Shown here one piece after another: positions 38,624-47,743 of a stretch of DNA of 64,000 bases. Position 1 is the stretch's first letter. Each line of letters starts with the position of its first letter. This DNA is from Pseudomonadota bacterium. GTDB taxonomy: Bacteria > Pseudomonadota > Gammaproteobacteria > Burkholderiales > Burkholderiaceae_C. The position numbers and the translations under genes are program-made. Location of the stretch: NCBI GenBank assembly GCA_021819435.1, contig JAKARB010000013.1, positions 1 through 64,000 of the forward strand. Reading direction: 5' to 3'. The notes under the pieces are model-generated. The model had not been told where the DNA came from. It saw only the letters and a list, made by a program, of their open reading frames with translations, and searched no databases.

Positions 38624-39043
38624 ATGTCCACCATCCACGTCGATGTGGTTTCCGCAGAAGAGTCCATCTTCTCGGGCGAAGCCACCCTGGTGTCCCTGCC
38701 AGGTGAAGTGGGCGAGCTCGGCATCCTGCCGCGCCACACCCCGCTGATCACCCGCATCAAGCCGGGCGCCGTGCGCATCCAGCGCGCCGACAACAACGAA
38801 GAAGAGTTCGTCTTCGTCGCTGGCGGCATCCTGGAAGTGCAGCCGAACTGCGTCACCGTCCTGGCCGACACCGCCATCCGCGGCAAGGATCTGGACGAGG
38901 CCAAGGCCAGCGAAGCCAAGCGACTGGCCGAAGAAGCCGTCCAGACCGCCAAGGGCGACTTGGACCTCGCCAAGGCCCAGACCGAGCTGACCGAGCTGGT
39001 CGCTCAACTGGCCGCCATCCGCCGCTACCGCGCCAAGAAGTGA
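38624..39043 (+). CDS. atpC: ATP synthase F1 subunit epsilon
   Basis: A 139-residue rotor and regulatory subunit: an N-terminal beta-sandwich ([34 protein letters not shown]) and a C-terminal helical hairpin. It is the last gene of the operon and is followed 34 bp later by a strong terminator. Confidence 0.97.
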   Translation: MSTIHVDVVSAEESIFSGEATLVSLPGEVGELGILPRHTPLITRIKPGAVRIQRADNNEEEFVFVAGGILEVQPNCVTVLADTAIRGKDLDEAKASEAKRLAEEAVQTAKGDLDLAKAQTELTELVAQLAAIRRYRAKK

Positions 39044-39076
39044 TCGATCGCGGCTCGCCGCTGATCGCTTGCCCCA

Positions 39077-39108
39077 GAAAACCCGCTGCCTGCGCAGCGG
39101 GTTTTTTC
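39077..39108 (+). terminator. Rho-independent terminator of the atp operon
   Basis: AAAACCCGCTGC, loop CTGC, then GCAGCGGGTTTTTT: a long GC stem flanked by A- and T-runs, functional in form for both strands. Confidence 0.9.
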
Positions 39109-39288
39109 TTTGAGCCGGCTTTTTGCGAGCAGGGGATTTTTCCTTCCGATGTTCGCGGTGATGAACTGGGGCCAGCAAGGATGCATGCACGCAGCGTGAG
39201 CGGCTTTTTCGTTGATGCGTGAGGTGGCCCATGTCGCCTGTTGTCTCCAATCAATGACTGCGCACCCGCAGCTTGGGTTGAACTCCCC

Positions 39289-39318
39289 TTGTCCCCGGTA
39301 TTTCAACAAAGGTATAAA
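39289..39318 (+). promoter_or_regulatory. Candidate promoter of the PEP-CTERM gene
   Basis: TTGTCC (39289-39294) and TATAAA (39313-39318) are separated by 18 bp, about 70 bp before the ATG. No gene was seen in the rest of 39109-39388. Confidence 0.45.
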
Positions 39319-39388
39319 CATTTCGTGCGGTAATGCTGGGAAGCGTGTCGACCGTTCGCCATAAATCATTCAACAGTGGAGAGAAAAG

Positions 39389-40270
39389 ATGAAACACAAA
39401 ACACACCTGATCGCGGCCGCAGTCATCTCGATGTCCTTGGGCGCAGGCCAAGCCACCGCCCAGGGCGCCCCCGAAACCAACACCCTGCTTGCCGGCGACC
39501 GCCTGTTCTCCAATGGTTTGCCCTTCGACAACCTCCAGGGCAGTGGCACCCTCAGCTTCTCCAAGTTACTCATCACTGCCTTGAACCTGGCGCAGGTGGG
39601 CCTGACGCCTGTCCCCGACGCATCACTGCAAACCTCGACCTCAAGCAATGCGTCCGGTATGGTCAAGTACACCAGCGTGAGTGCCTCCGCCCCGGTCTCC
39701 TACCTGACATTCACTTTCGACGGCTTGTACGCCAATGTGTTGGCCGTGGGCACAGACGGCGGTTTGCTGCAAACCACGAGCAAAAGCAGCGCGACCGATG
39801 GGGCTGGTTCTCTCAGCATCAGCGACCTCAAGGTCGACCTGACCACCAAAATCATCTATGCCGACATCGTCGGCGCCAATGGGGTTGGCACCCTCGACGA
39901 CCATGCGTTGTGGAAGTTCGACACCATTTCAGGGCCCACCAGTTTTGACGTGAGCAAGACGCTGCTTCCCCCTGCTCAATGGGGTGACATGCCGCGAGTC
40001 AGCCTGTCGGCCACGAACACCATTTCAGGCCTGTTCCTGGTCAATGCAGCGGACATCGACAACATCTTCGTCAAGGCGCTGAACCTGAACAACACGGGCC
40101 GCTCAGGCATCAACGCGGTGAACACTCGAACCGCAACCAACACGATGGGCTTCGGTACGATCACCTCAACGATTTCAGTCGGAACGGTTCCCGAGCCCAG
40201 CACCTACGCCATGATGGGCGTGGGGCTGGTGGGCTTGGCGGTGTTTGGCCGTCGCCGTGAGGGCCGTTGA
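39389..40270 (+). CDS. PEP-CTERM sorting-domain exported protein
   Basis: A 293-residue exported protein. A signal peptide (HLIAAAVISMSLGAGQATAQ) starts it. The C-terminus has the full PEP-CTERM tripartite signal: VPEPSTYAMMGVGLVG, a hydrophobic helix and the basic tail GRRREGR, which an exosortase would cleave. The Ser/Thr/Asn/Ala-rich middle has no recognisable enzyme domain. Proteins of this class occur with exopolysaccharide systems; no exosortase gene is in the window. GGAGAGAAAAG precedes the ATG and a terminator follows the gene. Confidence 0.9.
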   Translation: MKHKTHLIAAAVISMSLGAGQATAQGAPETNTLLAGDRLFSNGLPFDNLQGSGTLSFSKLLITALNLAQVGLTPVPDASLQTSTSSNASGMVKYTSVSASAPVSYLTFTFDGLYANVLAVGTDGGLLQTTSKSSATDGAGSLSISDLKVDLTTKIIYADIVGANGVGTLDDHALWKFDTISGPTSFDVSKTLLPPAQWGDMPRVSLSATNTISGLFLVNAADIDNIFVKALNLNNTGRSGINAVNTRTATNTMGFGTITSTISVGTVPEPSTYAMMGVGLVGLAVFGRRREGR

Positions 40271-40314
40271 TCGCTCCAGGGCACGAACCGAGTTCAGCCC
40301 TGTTCGCTTTCCCC

Positions 40315-40343
40315 AGCCGCTTGCTTTTGCAAGCGGCTTTTTT
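40315..40343 (+). terminator. Rho-independent terminator after the PEP-CTERM gene
   Basis: AGCCGCTTGC, loop TTTT, then GCAAGCGGCT followed by TTTTT. It lies 45 bp after the stop. Confidence 0.9.
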
Positions 40344-40519
40344 GTTCGTGCTGCCGGTCGAGCACGCCCTGACACCCCCTCGAACGCAGGCCGATGAGGC
40401 TGCAAGCGATGGCGCGGTAGATCAAAACAGGCATCATCCCACCATGTGCAAGGCGGCGTGTCGACGCTGCCTGCCATCACGCACACATCGCGCCATCGGC
40501 GCACAGGGGAGGGCTGGGT

Positions 40520-41872
40520 ATGAGCGCTGCCACCAACGATAGGATGTGGGGGTCGGATGGCCCCACTGCGGGCACCACATCCAAACCAGCGCAGTCGGTG
40601 CCGGGCCGTCATGGCGCCGACCGTGACCGCGCCCGCGCGCTGGCCGCGCGCCTCAAGCTCACCATCGATGGCGACCCTGAGCCGTCTGAGCAAGACTGGG
40701 CCGAGCTCGGTCAGGCCCTCAACCGGGGCGACCCGTTGGCCGATGCCGTCATCGGCTGGATGCGGCAGATCGGTCGCGCCCATGCGTGGCCGATGATGGA
40801 GCGTGGGCTGCATGGTGGGCCCGATGCCGTCCCCAATGAGGCAGAGCCACTGAAGGTGTTCTTGCGGCAGGGATGGCAGATGCCCACCTGGGTCGACTGG
40901 CGTCGCGTCAAACGCGGAGCCCAGGTGCTGCAAGGCACCGGCGAACACGGCCTGATGGTGCTGCGCGACGCGGGCTTGATGGCCGGCTACCAGGCCGGCG
41001 CCATCAACCAGACCTTGCTGAAGACTGGGGCCCTTGAGCGGGGCGCCCACAAGCGCATCGCCGAGACCACCACCTGGTGGCTGGCCTGCACAGAGGAAGA
41101 TGGCCTCCAGCCCGGCCGGCCTGGCCACCGCATGACCCTGCACGTGCGCCTCATGCATGCCCTGGTGCGCGACCAGCTTTCACGCTCGCCCGAATGGGAC
41201 GCCGAGTGGCTGGGCCAGCCCATCAACCAGGTCGACATGCAGGCGACCTACCTGGCCTTCAGCGCGGTGCACCTGCTGGGCCTGCGCCTGACCGGCATGC
41301 TGTTCGCTCAGGAAGACGCTGACGCCGTCATGCACCTGTGGCGCGTGATGGGCTGGCTGGTGGGCGTCGAAGATGGCCTGATGTGCGACGACGAGGCCAC
41401 CGGCCGCGTGTTGATGTACCGCAACCTCGCCACGCAGGCTCCGCCCGATGAAAGCAGCGCCTTGCTGGGCCGCGCCTTGATGAACGAGCCTTTGCAGCGC
41501 AGCTACCCCTTTGCCCGCGCGCTGCGGGGCCGCTTCGACCGCGAGCGTCACCTCAGCCTGGTGAGCTGGTTCCTGGGGCCCGAAGGATTGCGCAACCTCG
41601 GCCTGCCCGCGCGTCAGCCCTGGTATCCGTTGATGCTGATGGCGCCCACCATGGCGGGCAGCCTGGCGCTGCGCACGCTGCCCGTGTTGGAGGCGCCTTG
41701 GCGAGCGATTGCCAGGCGTCAACAGCGGGCTCATCAGCAGGGGCTGGCCGGACGTGAGCCACAGGCGCCTTGGAACGCAAAGCCATCGGCTGGCGAACCC
41801 CATGGACACGGCGCACCCGATCCGGTTGGACCACCCCCTGGTGGCCCGCCGACTGATCAACGCAGCGGCTAG
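40520..41872 (+). CDS. Oxygenase MpaB / latex-clearing protein-like (DUF2236 family)
   Basis: A 450-residue protein of the family that includes rubber oxygenase Lcp and MpaB, which are haem b enzymes. Recognised parts are the helical core with TGEHGLMVLRDAGLMAGYQA, the putative haem-His region MTLHVRLMHALVRDQL, QVDMQATYLAFSAVHLLGL and MGWLVGVEDGLMCDD. No signal peptide is evident, so it is probably cytoplasmic, unlike secreted Lcp. The C-terminal 50 residues are Pro/Gly-rich and unstructured. A good ribosome site (GGGGAGGG) precedes ATG 40520. Substrate unknown. Confidence 0.75.
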   Translation: MSAATNDRMWGSDGPTAGTTSKPAQSVPGRHGADRDRARALAARLKLTIDGDPEPSEQDWAELGQALNRGDPLADAVIGWMRQIGRAHAWPMMERGLHGGPDAVPNEAEPLKVFLRQGWQMPTWVDWRRVKRGAQVLQGTGEHGLMVLRDAGLMAGYQAGAINQTLLKTGALERGAHKRIAETTTWWLACTEEDGLQPGRPGHRMTLHVRLMHALVRDQLSRSPEWDAEWLGQPINQVDMQATYLAFSAVHLLGLRLTGMLFAQEDADAVMHLWRVMGWLVGVEDGLMCDDEATGRVLMYRNLATQAPPDESSALLGRALMNEPLQRSYPFARALRGRFDRERHLSLVSWFLGPEGLRNLGLPARQPWYPLMLMAPTMAGSLALRTLPVLEAPWRAIARRQQRAHQQGLAGREPQAPWNAKPSAGEPHGHGAPDPVGPPPGGPPTDQRSG

Positions 41873-41935
41873 ACTCTCAGGCTCTGCTTGCGCGACCCGA
41901 CTCCCGTGGTCGCCGCTGTCTTTCGGAACCTGCCC

Positions 41936-43504
41936 ATGCCCACCGCGCGCGCCGCCAAGAAGTCTTCCTCAGCCAAGCCGCTGACCATCCAGGACTACCT
42001 GCAGAAGATCCTCACCAGCCGCGTCTACGACGTTGCCATCGAGAGCCCGCTCGACGAGGCCAAGAGCCTGTCGCGCCGCCTCGGGCACCACGTCTTCTTC
42101 AAGCGGGAAGACAAGCAGCCCGTCTTCAGCTTCAAGCTGCGCGGCGCTTACAACAAGATGGCCCAGCTCAGCCGCGCGCAACTGGCCCGGGGTGTGATCT
42201 GCGCGTCGGCCGGCAACCACGCACAAGGCGTGGCCCTGAGCGCGCGGCGCATGGGTTGCCAAGCCACCATCGTCATGCCGGTCACGACGCCGCAGGTCAA
42301 GATCGATGCCGTGGCAAATTTCGGCGGCGACAGCGTGAAGATCGTGCTGCATGGCGAGAGCTACTCCGACGCCGCCCTGCACGCCAAGGCGCTGGAGCGC
42401 CAGCATGGCCTGACCTTCGTGCACCCTTTCGATGATCCGGATGTCATCGCCGGCCAGGGCACGGTGGCGATGGAGATCCTGCGCCAGCACGCCGGCCCGA
42501 TCGACGCGGTCTTCGTGGCGATTGGCGGCGGTGGGCTCATCAGCGGCGTGGCCGCCTACATCAAGGCCGTGCGGCCCGAGATCAAGGTCATCGGCGTGCA
42601 GATGAACGATTCCGACGCCATGCTGCGTTCGGTCAAGGCCAAGGGCCGTGTCACGCTCAGCGATGTTGGGCTGTTCTCGGACGGCACGGCCGTGAAGCTG
42701 GTTGGCGAGGAGACGCTGCGCCTGGCGTCAAAGCTGGTCGACGACATCGTCACGGTCAACACCGATGCGGTGTGCGCAGCCATCAAGGACATCTATCAGG
42801 ACACGCGCTCCATCGTGGAGCCGGCGGGTGCCCTGGGCGTGGCCGCGCTCAAGCAGTACGCCGAGCGCCATGGCGGCGAGGGAAAGACCTACATCGCCAT
42901 CAACTGCGGCGCCAACATGAACTTCGACCGCCTGCGCTTCGTGGCCGAGCGTGCCGAGGTGGGCGAGGAGCGCGAGGCCCTGTTGGCCATCACCATCCCG
43001 GAAGAGCGCGGTTCCTTCAAGCGCTTTTGCGAGACCATCGGGCCGCGCAGCGTCACCGAGTTCAACTACCGCATCTCCGACGAGAAGGAGGCGCACGTCT
43101 TCGTGGGCCTGACGACGAAGGAGAAGGGCGAGTCGAAGCAGATCGCCAAGGCCTTCAAGGCGCAGGGCTTCCGCACGGTTGACCTCACGCACGACGAACT
43201 GGCCAAGACCCACATCCGCCACATGGTGGGCGGGCGTTCGGCGCTGGCCGAAGGCGAGCGGCTCTACAGCTTCATCTTCCCGGAGCGGCCGGGCGCGCTG
43301 ATGGCCTTCCTGACCAGCCTGCCGCCGGGCTGGAACATCAGCCTCTTCCATTACCGCAACCAGGGCGCCGACTATGGGCGCATCCTGGTGGGCCTGCAGG
43401 TGCCGAAGGACGAGGTGCCGCGCATCCCGAAGGTGCTGGACAAGCTGGGCTATGTCTACGTGGACGAAACCCGCAACCCGGTCTACCGCTTGTTCTTGCG
43501 CTGA
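41936..43504 (+). CDS. ilvA: Threonine ammonia-lyase, biosynthetic
   Basis: A 522-residue PLP enzyme producing 2-oxobutanoate for isoleucine synthesis. The PLP lysine lies in SFKLRGAYNKM; the phosphate loop is IGGGGLISG. Two ACT-like regulatory domains follow residue about 335 (ERGSFKRFCETIGPRSVTEF and ERPGALMAFLTSL), as in isoleucine-inhibited IlvA. Length matches E. coli (514). ATG 41936 is chosen by family alignment over an upstream in-frame ATG at 41888. Confidence 0.96.
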   Translation: MPTARAAKKSSSAKPLTIQDYLQKILTSRVYDVAIESPLDEAKSLSRRLGHHVFFKREDKQPVFSFKLRGAYNKMAQLSRAQLARGVICASAGNHAQGVALSARRMGCQATIVMPVTTPQVKIDAVANFGGDSVKIVLHGESYSDAALHAKALERQHGLTFVHPFDDPDVIAGQGTVAMEILRQHAGPIDAVFVAIGGGGLISGVAAYIKAVRPEIKVIGVQMNDSDAMLRSVKAKGRVTLSDVGLFSDGTAVKLVGEETLRLASKLVDDIVTVNTDAVCAAIKDIYQDTRSIVEPAGALGVAALKQYAERHGGEGKTYIAINCGANMNFDRLRFVAERAEVGEEREALLAITIPEERGSFKRFCETIGPRSVTEFNYRISDEKEAHVFVGLTTKEKGESKQIAKAFKAQGFRTVDLTHDELAKTHIRHMVGGRSALAEGERLYSFIFPERPGALMAFLTSLPPGWNISLFHYRNQGADYGRILVGLQVPKDEVPRIPKVLDKLGYVYVDETRNPVYRLFLR

Positions 43505-43585
43505 GGTGTGAAGGGTGGCGCCCTGCCGGTTAGGCGGAGGCCGCAGAGGCGCTACAGCTTGTGCGCCAAGGACGGCGCCAGGCGT

Positions 43586-44227
43586 TCAGTCCGGGGTGCG
43601 CGCCTGACCCGCGCCATCGCCAACTTCAGGCATGGACGTGGGGGGCTGGCCGCGCCGGTCGCCTGGTTGGCCGCCCATTTGGTTGCCCATTTGGCCACCC
43701 ATTTGGCTGTTCGGTTGCCCGTTCTGCCCACCTTGCCCAGGAGGCGGTGTCTGCGTCACGCCGCTCGGCGGCGGCAGCGTGCCGGTTGCAGGCGGAGGCA
43801 GGCCGGGCAGGTCGATGGTCAGGAAGTTGGAGCCGTCTTGCGGGCCGATGCGGGCGCTGCGCTGGCTCAGGTCCTGCAACACCATCTCGCCGTCGACCAC
43901 GCCGCCAACGCGGATCGCCTTGGGCGGCTTGCCATCGACGGACAGCAGGGCCACGCCCGCGCTCTGGCCGGGGGCCGGCGCCATCACGCCGATCACCTTG
44001 ATGCGGCTGGCGAGGGCCGAGGCTGCGCTGGGGTTGGCCTGTGGGCCTTCGGTGCGCACCGGGCCGGTCAGCAGGCGCTGGATGTCGCCACGCACGCCGG
44101 TTTCCAGTGTCACCGGGGCGGCGTTGCGGGGAACGCCCACGGGCGGCGCCAGCCACCTCAGGCCCCAGTAAGCGAGGCTGGCGGCGACGGCGGCCCAGAT
44201 CAGGAGTGCAGCGATGCGTGATGCCAT
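43586..44227 (-). CDS. gspC: Type II secretion protein GspC (short, PDZ-less)
   Basis: A 213-residue inner-membrane protein. One N-terminal helix (IAALLIWAAVAASLAYWGL) is followed by the periplasmic homology region (ASRIKVIGVMAPAPGQSAGV, KAIRVGGVVDGEMVLQDLS) that contacts the GspD secretin. No PDZ or coiled-coil domain follows; instead the tail is Gln/Gly/Met/Asn/Pro-rich with short repeats (QMGGQMGNQMGG). It is transcribed away from gspG with a 171-bp gap and ends convergently with ilvA. Confidence 0.82.
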   Translation of the reverse strand: MASRIAALLIWAAVAASLAYWGLRWLAPPVGVPRNAAPVTLETGVRGDIQRLLTGPVRTEGPQANPSAASALASRIKVIGVMAPAPGQSAGVALLSVDGKPPKAIRVGGVVDGEMVLQDLSQRSARIGPQDGSNFLTIDLPGLPPPATGTLPPPSGVTQTPPPGQGGQNGQPNSQMGGQMGNQMGGQPGDRRGQPPTSMPEVGDGAGQARTPD

Positions 44228-44398
44228 GGTGGGCGCATTATGATGGCTGAGTCGAGCATCGTGCACCGCGAACAGGTGGTCCTTCCTCGGGTTGTTCCCG
44301 CATCGGTTGTGCCGAAGCCTCGTGCATGCTGGCGCCCTCGGTCGGTGTCGCGCCCGTCGTGACGCGAGCCCGCCCCTGACCCTTGAAGATCAAACCGG

Positions 44399-44902
44399 AT
44401 GACGAAGATGTTTGTGCGCACCTCACGCTCCCCAGGCGCCCCTCACAGTGCTCCCCATGGCGCTCCTTCCTGGGCCCGCTCGGCCGCCCGCGCCGTGCAG
44501 CGCGGCTTCACCCTGATCGAGCTGATGGTCGTGCTGGTCATCATTGGCCTGCTGGCCGCCCTGATCGTGCCCAACGTGCTCGACCGCGCCGACGACGCCC
44601 GCGTCACAGCCGCCCGCACCGACATCAGCAACCTGATGCAGGCGCTCAAGCTTTACAAGCTCGACAACCAGCGCTTCCCCACCGGCGAGCAGGGCCTGCA
44701 GGCTCTGGTGGTCAAGCCGACGGCCGGCCCCATTCCCAACAACTGGAAGCCCTACCTCGAGAAGCTGCCCTCTGACCCGTGGGGCAACCCGTACCAGTAC
44801 GTCAACCCGGGCGTGAAGGGGCAGGTCGATGTCTTCAGCTTCGGCGCCGATGGACAAAGCGGTGGCGAAGGCCGGGATGCCGACATCGGTTCTTGGCAGT
44901 GA
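44399..44902 (+). CDS. gspG: Type II secretion major pseudopilin GspG
   Basis: A 167-residue pseudopilin. A 36-residue leader ends at Gly36 before the N-methylation motif FTLIELMVVLVIIGLLAAL, with Glu41 at +5. The C-terminal domain has the GspG calcium-site region LPSDPWGNPYQYVNPG and DVFSFGADGQSGGEGRDADIGSWQ. The leader is longer than usual, a feature shared by the other pseudopilins here. First gene of the gspGHIJKLMNDEF run. Confidence 0.95.
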   Translation: MTKMFVRTSRSPGAPHSAPHGAPSWARSAARAVQRGFTLIELMVVLVIIGLLAALIVPNVLDRADDARVTAARTDISNLMQALKLYKLDNQRFPTGEQGLQALVVKPTAGPIPNNWKPYLEKLPSDPWGNPYQYVNPGVKGQVDVFSFGADGQSGGEGRDADIGSWQ

Positions 44903-45452
44903 GTCACGGCCGGCAGGTTTGACGGCCCGTCCGCCAAGCCGTTGGATGGGCCGCGCGCGCCGTGGCGTGTCGCGCGGTTTCACCTTGCTCGAACTGATGG
45001 TGGTGGTGGCCATGATCGCCATCACCGTCTCGATCGTGAGCTTCGCCGTGCCCGATCCTTCCAGCACCCGCCTGGAGCGCGAGGCCGCGCGCCTGGTGGC
45101 CATCCTGGAATCAGCCCGCATGCAGGCGCGCTCGGGTGCGCTCACCGTGCTGTGGGTGCCTCAAGCCAAGGGCGACGAAGCCGATTACCAGTTCATCGGC
45201 CTGCCCTCGGTGTTGATGCCGCCCCTGCACTGGCTCACACCCGAGGTGCGGGCCGAGGTCGTGGGCGCGCGCAGCATCGTGCTCGGCCCCGAGCCCGTCA
45301 TCGGCGCACAGAGCCTGGTGTTGCGCCTGGAGGATCGCCAGCTCGTCATCGGCACCGATGGCCTGGGCGCTTTCCAGGTCATCCAGCCCTCGGGCGATGA
45401 GGCCGTGCAAGGGCAGCAGACGCAACCGGCTCAGCAGGCGGTGATGCGATGA
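44877..45452 (+). CDS. gspH: Type II secretion minor pseudopilin GspH
   Basis: A 191-residue minor pseudopilin with the prepilin motif SRG-FTLLELMVVVAMIAI; cleavage follows Gly34, and Glu39 is at +5. The start is uncertain: ATG 44877 has GAAGG just upstream and overlaps gspG by 26 nt, while ATG 44946 would give a short 11-residue leader. The tail is Gln-rich. Confidence 0.85.
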   Translation: MPTSVLGSESRPAGLTARPPSRWMGRARRGVSRGFTLLELMVVVAMIAITVSIVSFAVPDPSSTRLEREAARLVAILESARMQARSGALTVLWVPQAKGDEADYQFIGLPSVLMPPLHWLTPEVRAEVVGARSIVLGPEPVIGAQSLVLRLEDRQLVIGTDGLGAFQVIQPSGDEAVQGQQTQPAQQAVMR

Positions 45453-45808
45453 AGCGCGCCCGTGGCATGACCCTCATCGAAGTGCTGGTGGCCCTGGCCA
45501 TCGTGGCCATCACCCTGACGGCCGGACTGAAGGCTGCGGGAGGGCTCACGCTCAACGCGCAGCGCATGGCCGACCTCACCCGCGCGCAGTGGTGCGCCGA
45601 GAACCAGCTCACCAGCCTGCGCCTGAGCCGCACCTACCCGCCTGTGGGCGACAGCGATTTTTCCTGCAACCAGCTCGGGCGCCAGTTGCCGGGGCACATG
45701 GTGGTGCGCCCGACGCCCAACATCAACTTCCGCCGGGTCGACGCCGAGGTCTATGACGAGGACAACCAGCCCATCGTCAAGCTCTCGACCGTGGTCTCGC
45801 GGTTCTGA
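45449..45808 (+). CDS. gspI: Type II secretion minor pseudopilin GspI
   Basis: A 119-residue pseudopilin of the tip complex. Leader MKRARG is followed by MTLIEVLVALAIVAITLTAG. The globular part has RAQWCAENQLTSLRL, the GspI hallmark. It overlaps gspH by 4 nt (ATGA) and abuts gspJ. Confidence 0.93.
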   Translation: MKRARGMTLIEVLVALAIVAITLTAGLKAAGGLTLNAQRMADLTRAQWCAENQLTSLRLSRTYPPVGDSDFSCNQLGRQLPGHMVVRPTPNINFRRVDAEVYDEDNQPIVKLSTVVSRF

Positions 45809-46510
45809 ATGGTGGTGGATGTGACGAACCCCATGCGCCCCAGCCGCCTCTTGCCCGCAGCAGCCGGCTTCACGCTCATCGAAGTGCTGGTGTCCTTGTT
45901 CATCCTGGCCCTGCTGGCCAGCGCTGCCTGGAAGGGCGTCGATGCCATCAGCAGCGCACGCAAGGTGGCCGATGACAACCTGCAAGGCACGCTGCGTTTG
46001 CAGTCGGTCATGACGCAGCTCGATGCCGACATGGCCCAGGTCTACGACACCCAGGTGGTGAAGGGCTTCCAGTTCGATGGCGCCAACCTGCGGTTTACGC
46101 GCCGCGCGGCAGGAGGGGTGCAGGTGGTGGTCTGGAGCCTGCGCGAGCGCAAGTTGTTGCGCTGGGCGAGCACCGAGACAACCCGGGTCGGGGAGTTGCA
46201 GGACAGTTGGCGCCGCGCTTCGCAGTTGCAGGGGCGTGAGCCGGGCACGCTGGTGGCGCTCACGGGGGTGGACCAGTGGCAGGTCTACTGTTTCCGCAGC
46301 GGCTCCATCAGCAACTGCCAATCTTCTGGCAACCTGGTTTCCGCTTCGGGTGCCCCGCCCTCCTCGAACGAAGGCGCCGCCGCTGCTGCGGCGGCCACCA
46401 TTGCGCGCGAGCAGCTGCCTCAAGCCATCCGCTCGCAACTCGTCCTGGGCGATGGCGCAAGCGTGTCCGGCCTGCTTTCCCGCGACATCATGTTGTCGCC
46501 CCAGCCATGA
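45809..46510 (+). CDS. gspJ: Type II secretion minor pseudopilin GspJ
   Basis: A 233-residue pseudopilin. Cleavage after Gly20 releases FTLIEVLVSLFILALLASAA. The globular part shows LQSVMTQLDADMAQ and RRAAGGVQVVVWSLRERKLLRW, typical of GspJ. It overlaps gspK by 4 nt. Low-complexity Ala/Ser/Gly near the C-terminus. Confidence 0.92.
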   Translation: MVVDVTNPMRPSRLLPAAAGFTLIEVLVSLFILALLASAAWKGVDAISSARKVADDNLQGTLRLQSVMTQLDADMAQVYDTQVVKGFQFDGANLRFTRRAAGGVQVVVWSLRERKLLRWASTETTRVGELQDSWRRASQLQGREPGTLVALTGVDQWQVYCFRSGSISNCQSSGNLVSASGAPPSSNEGAAAAAAATIAREQLPQAIRSQLVLGDGASVSGLLSRDIMLSPQP

Positions 46511-47616
46511 CGAAACGCATGTCGCCGAACCGCTTCCCGCTCCAGCGCTTGCCGGCTTCCCGGCTAGCGGGCACCCACGCGACGCCGGCGAGTCCGCGCC
46601 TCGGCCCAGCAGCCCGCCAGCGCGGCGCGGCCCTGCTCATGGCCATGGTCATCGTCACCCTGGTGGCCACCTTCGCGGCCTCGATGGTCTGGCAGCAATG
46701 GCGGGCCGTGCAGGTCGAAGGGGCTGAGCGCGTGCGTGCCCAGGCCACCTGGGTGCTGTCCGGGGCGCTCGATTGGGCCCGCCTGATCCTGCGCGAAGAC
46801 GGCCGCAACGGCGGTCCGGACCACCTCGGCGAGCCCTGGGCGATCCCGCTGGCCGAAGCACGGCTGTCCACCTTCCTGGCTGTTGATGGCGACAACAGCG
46901 CGGTCGATGCCGATGCCCCTGAGGCCTTCCTCTCGGGCCGGGTCGACGATGCTTCGTCGCGCTACAACCTGCGCAACCTGGTCAATGGCGACGGCGACCT
47001 CGTGCCTGAGGAGTTGCTGGTGCTCAAGCGCCTGTGCGAGAACGCAGGCCAGTCGCCCGCCCTGGCGGATGGGCTGGCCCAGTCGCTGCGGCAGGCCGTG
47101 CTGGCGGTGATGGCCTTGCAGTCGGGTGACGCCCAGGTCATGGCCAAACTGGGGGGCGAAGATGGGCTGCGCAAGGCGCCCATCATGCCGCAGTCGGTTG
47201 ACCAACTGCCGTGGCTGGGCCTGGACGCTGGCACCCTGGAGCGCCTGCGTCCTTACCTGACCATCCTGCCGGACATGACCCAGGTCAACATCAACACAGC
47301 CCCCAAGGAAGTCATCGCTGCCGTCATCGATGGGGTGGACTTGGCGCGCGCCGCCCGCATCGTGCAGACCCGCCAGCGCAACCCCTTCAAAACCACCGAG
47401 GAGTTGCGCGCCGTGCTGGGGGCGGGCAACTGGGATTTCACGCGCGTTTCCGTCAAAAGCGATTACTTCGAGATCCGTGGGCGCCTGCGGCTCGATGACA
47501 ACGTGATCGAGCAGCGCCACCTCGTCAACCGGCCCACGCCCAACGACGTGATCGTCAAATACCAGGGCCGATTCTCCGGCGTGGAGCCTGGCGCCAATCC
47601 GTCCCCCAACCCCTGA
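46507..47616 (+). CDS. gspK: Type II secretion minor pseudopilin GspK
   Basis: A 369-residue tip pseudopilin. The leader ends QRG before AALLMAMVIVTLVATFAASM; Glu at +5 is absent, as is usual for GspK. The large helical domain has SRYNLRNLVNGDG and the helix-hairpin-helix-like VNINTAPKEVIAAVIDGVDL. The start at 46507 gives a 40-residue leader. Confidence 0.93.
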   Translation: MTKRMSPNRFPLQRLPASRLAGTHATPASPRLGPAARQRGAALLMAMVIVTLVATFAASMVWQQWRAVQVEGAERVRAQATWVLSGALDWARLILREDGRNGGPDHLGEPWAIPLAEARLSTFLAVDGDNSAVDADAPEAFLSGRVDDASSRYNLRNLVNGDGDLVPEELLVLKRLCENAGQSPALADGLAQSLRQAVLAVMALQSGDAQVMAKLGGEDGLRKAPIMPQSVDQLPWLGLDAGTLERLRPYLTILPDMTQVNINTAPKEVIAAVIDGVDLARAARIVQTRQRNPFKTTEELRAVLGAGNWDFTRVSVKSDYFEIRGRLRLDDNVIEQRHLVNRPTPNDVIVKYQGRFSGVEPGANPSPNP

Positions 47617-47743
47617 GGCCTTGTGGCGTGCTGACCAAGCGGGTATCAATCCTTAAATGGGCGCTATTTCGGCGCTCCTACAATGGCCCGGCGCCTAAGC
47701 TAGGGCACTCCACCAGCGAATCCAGACTTTTCGACGTCCCGGC

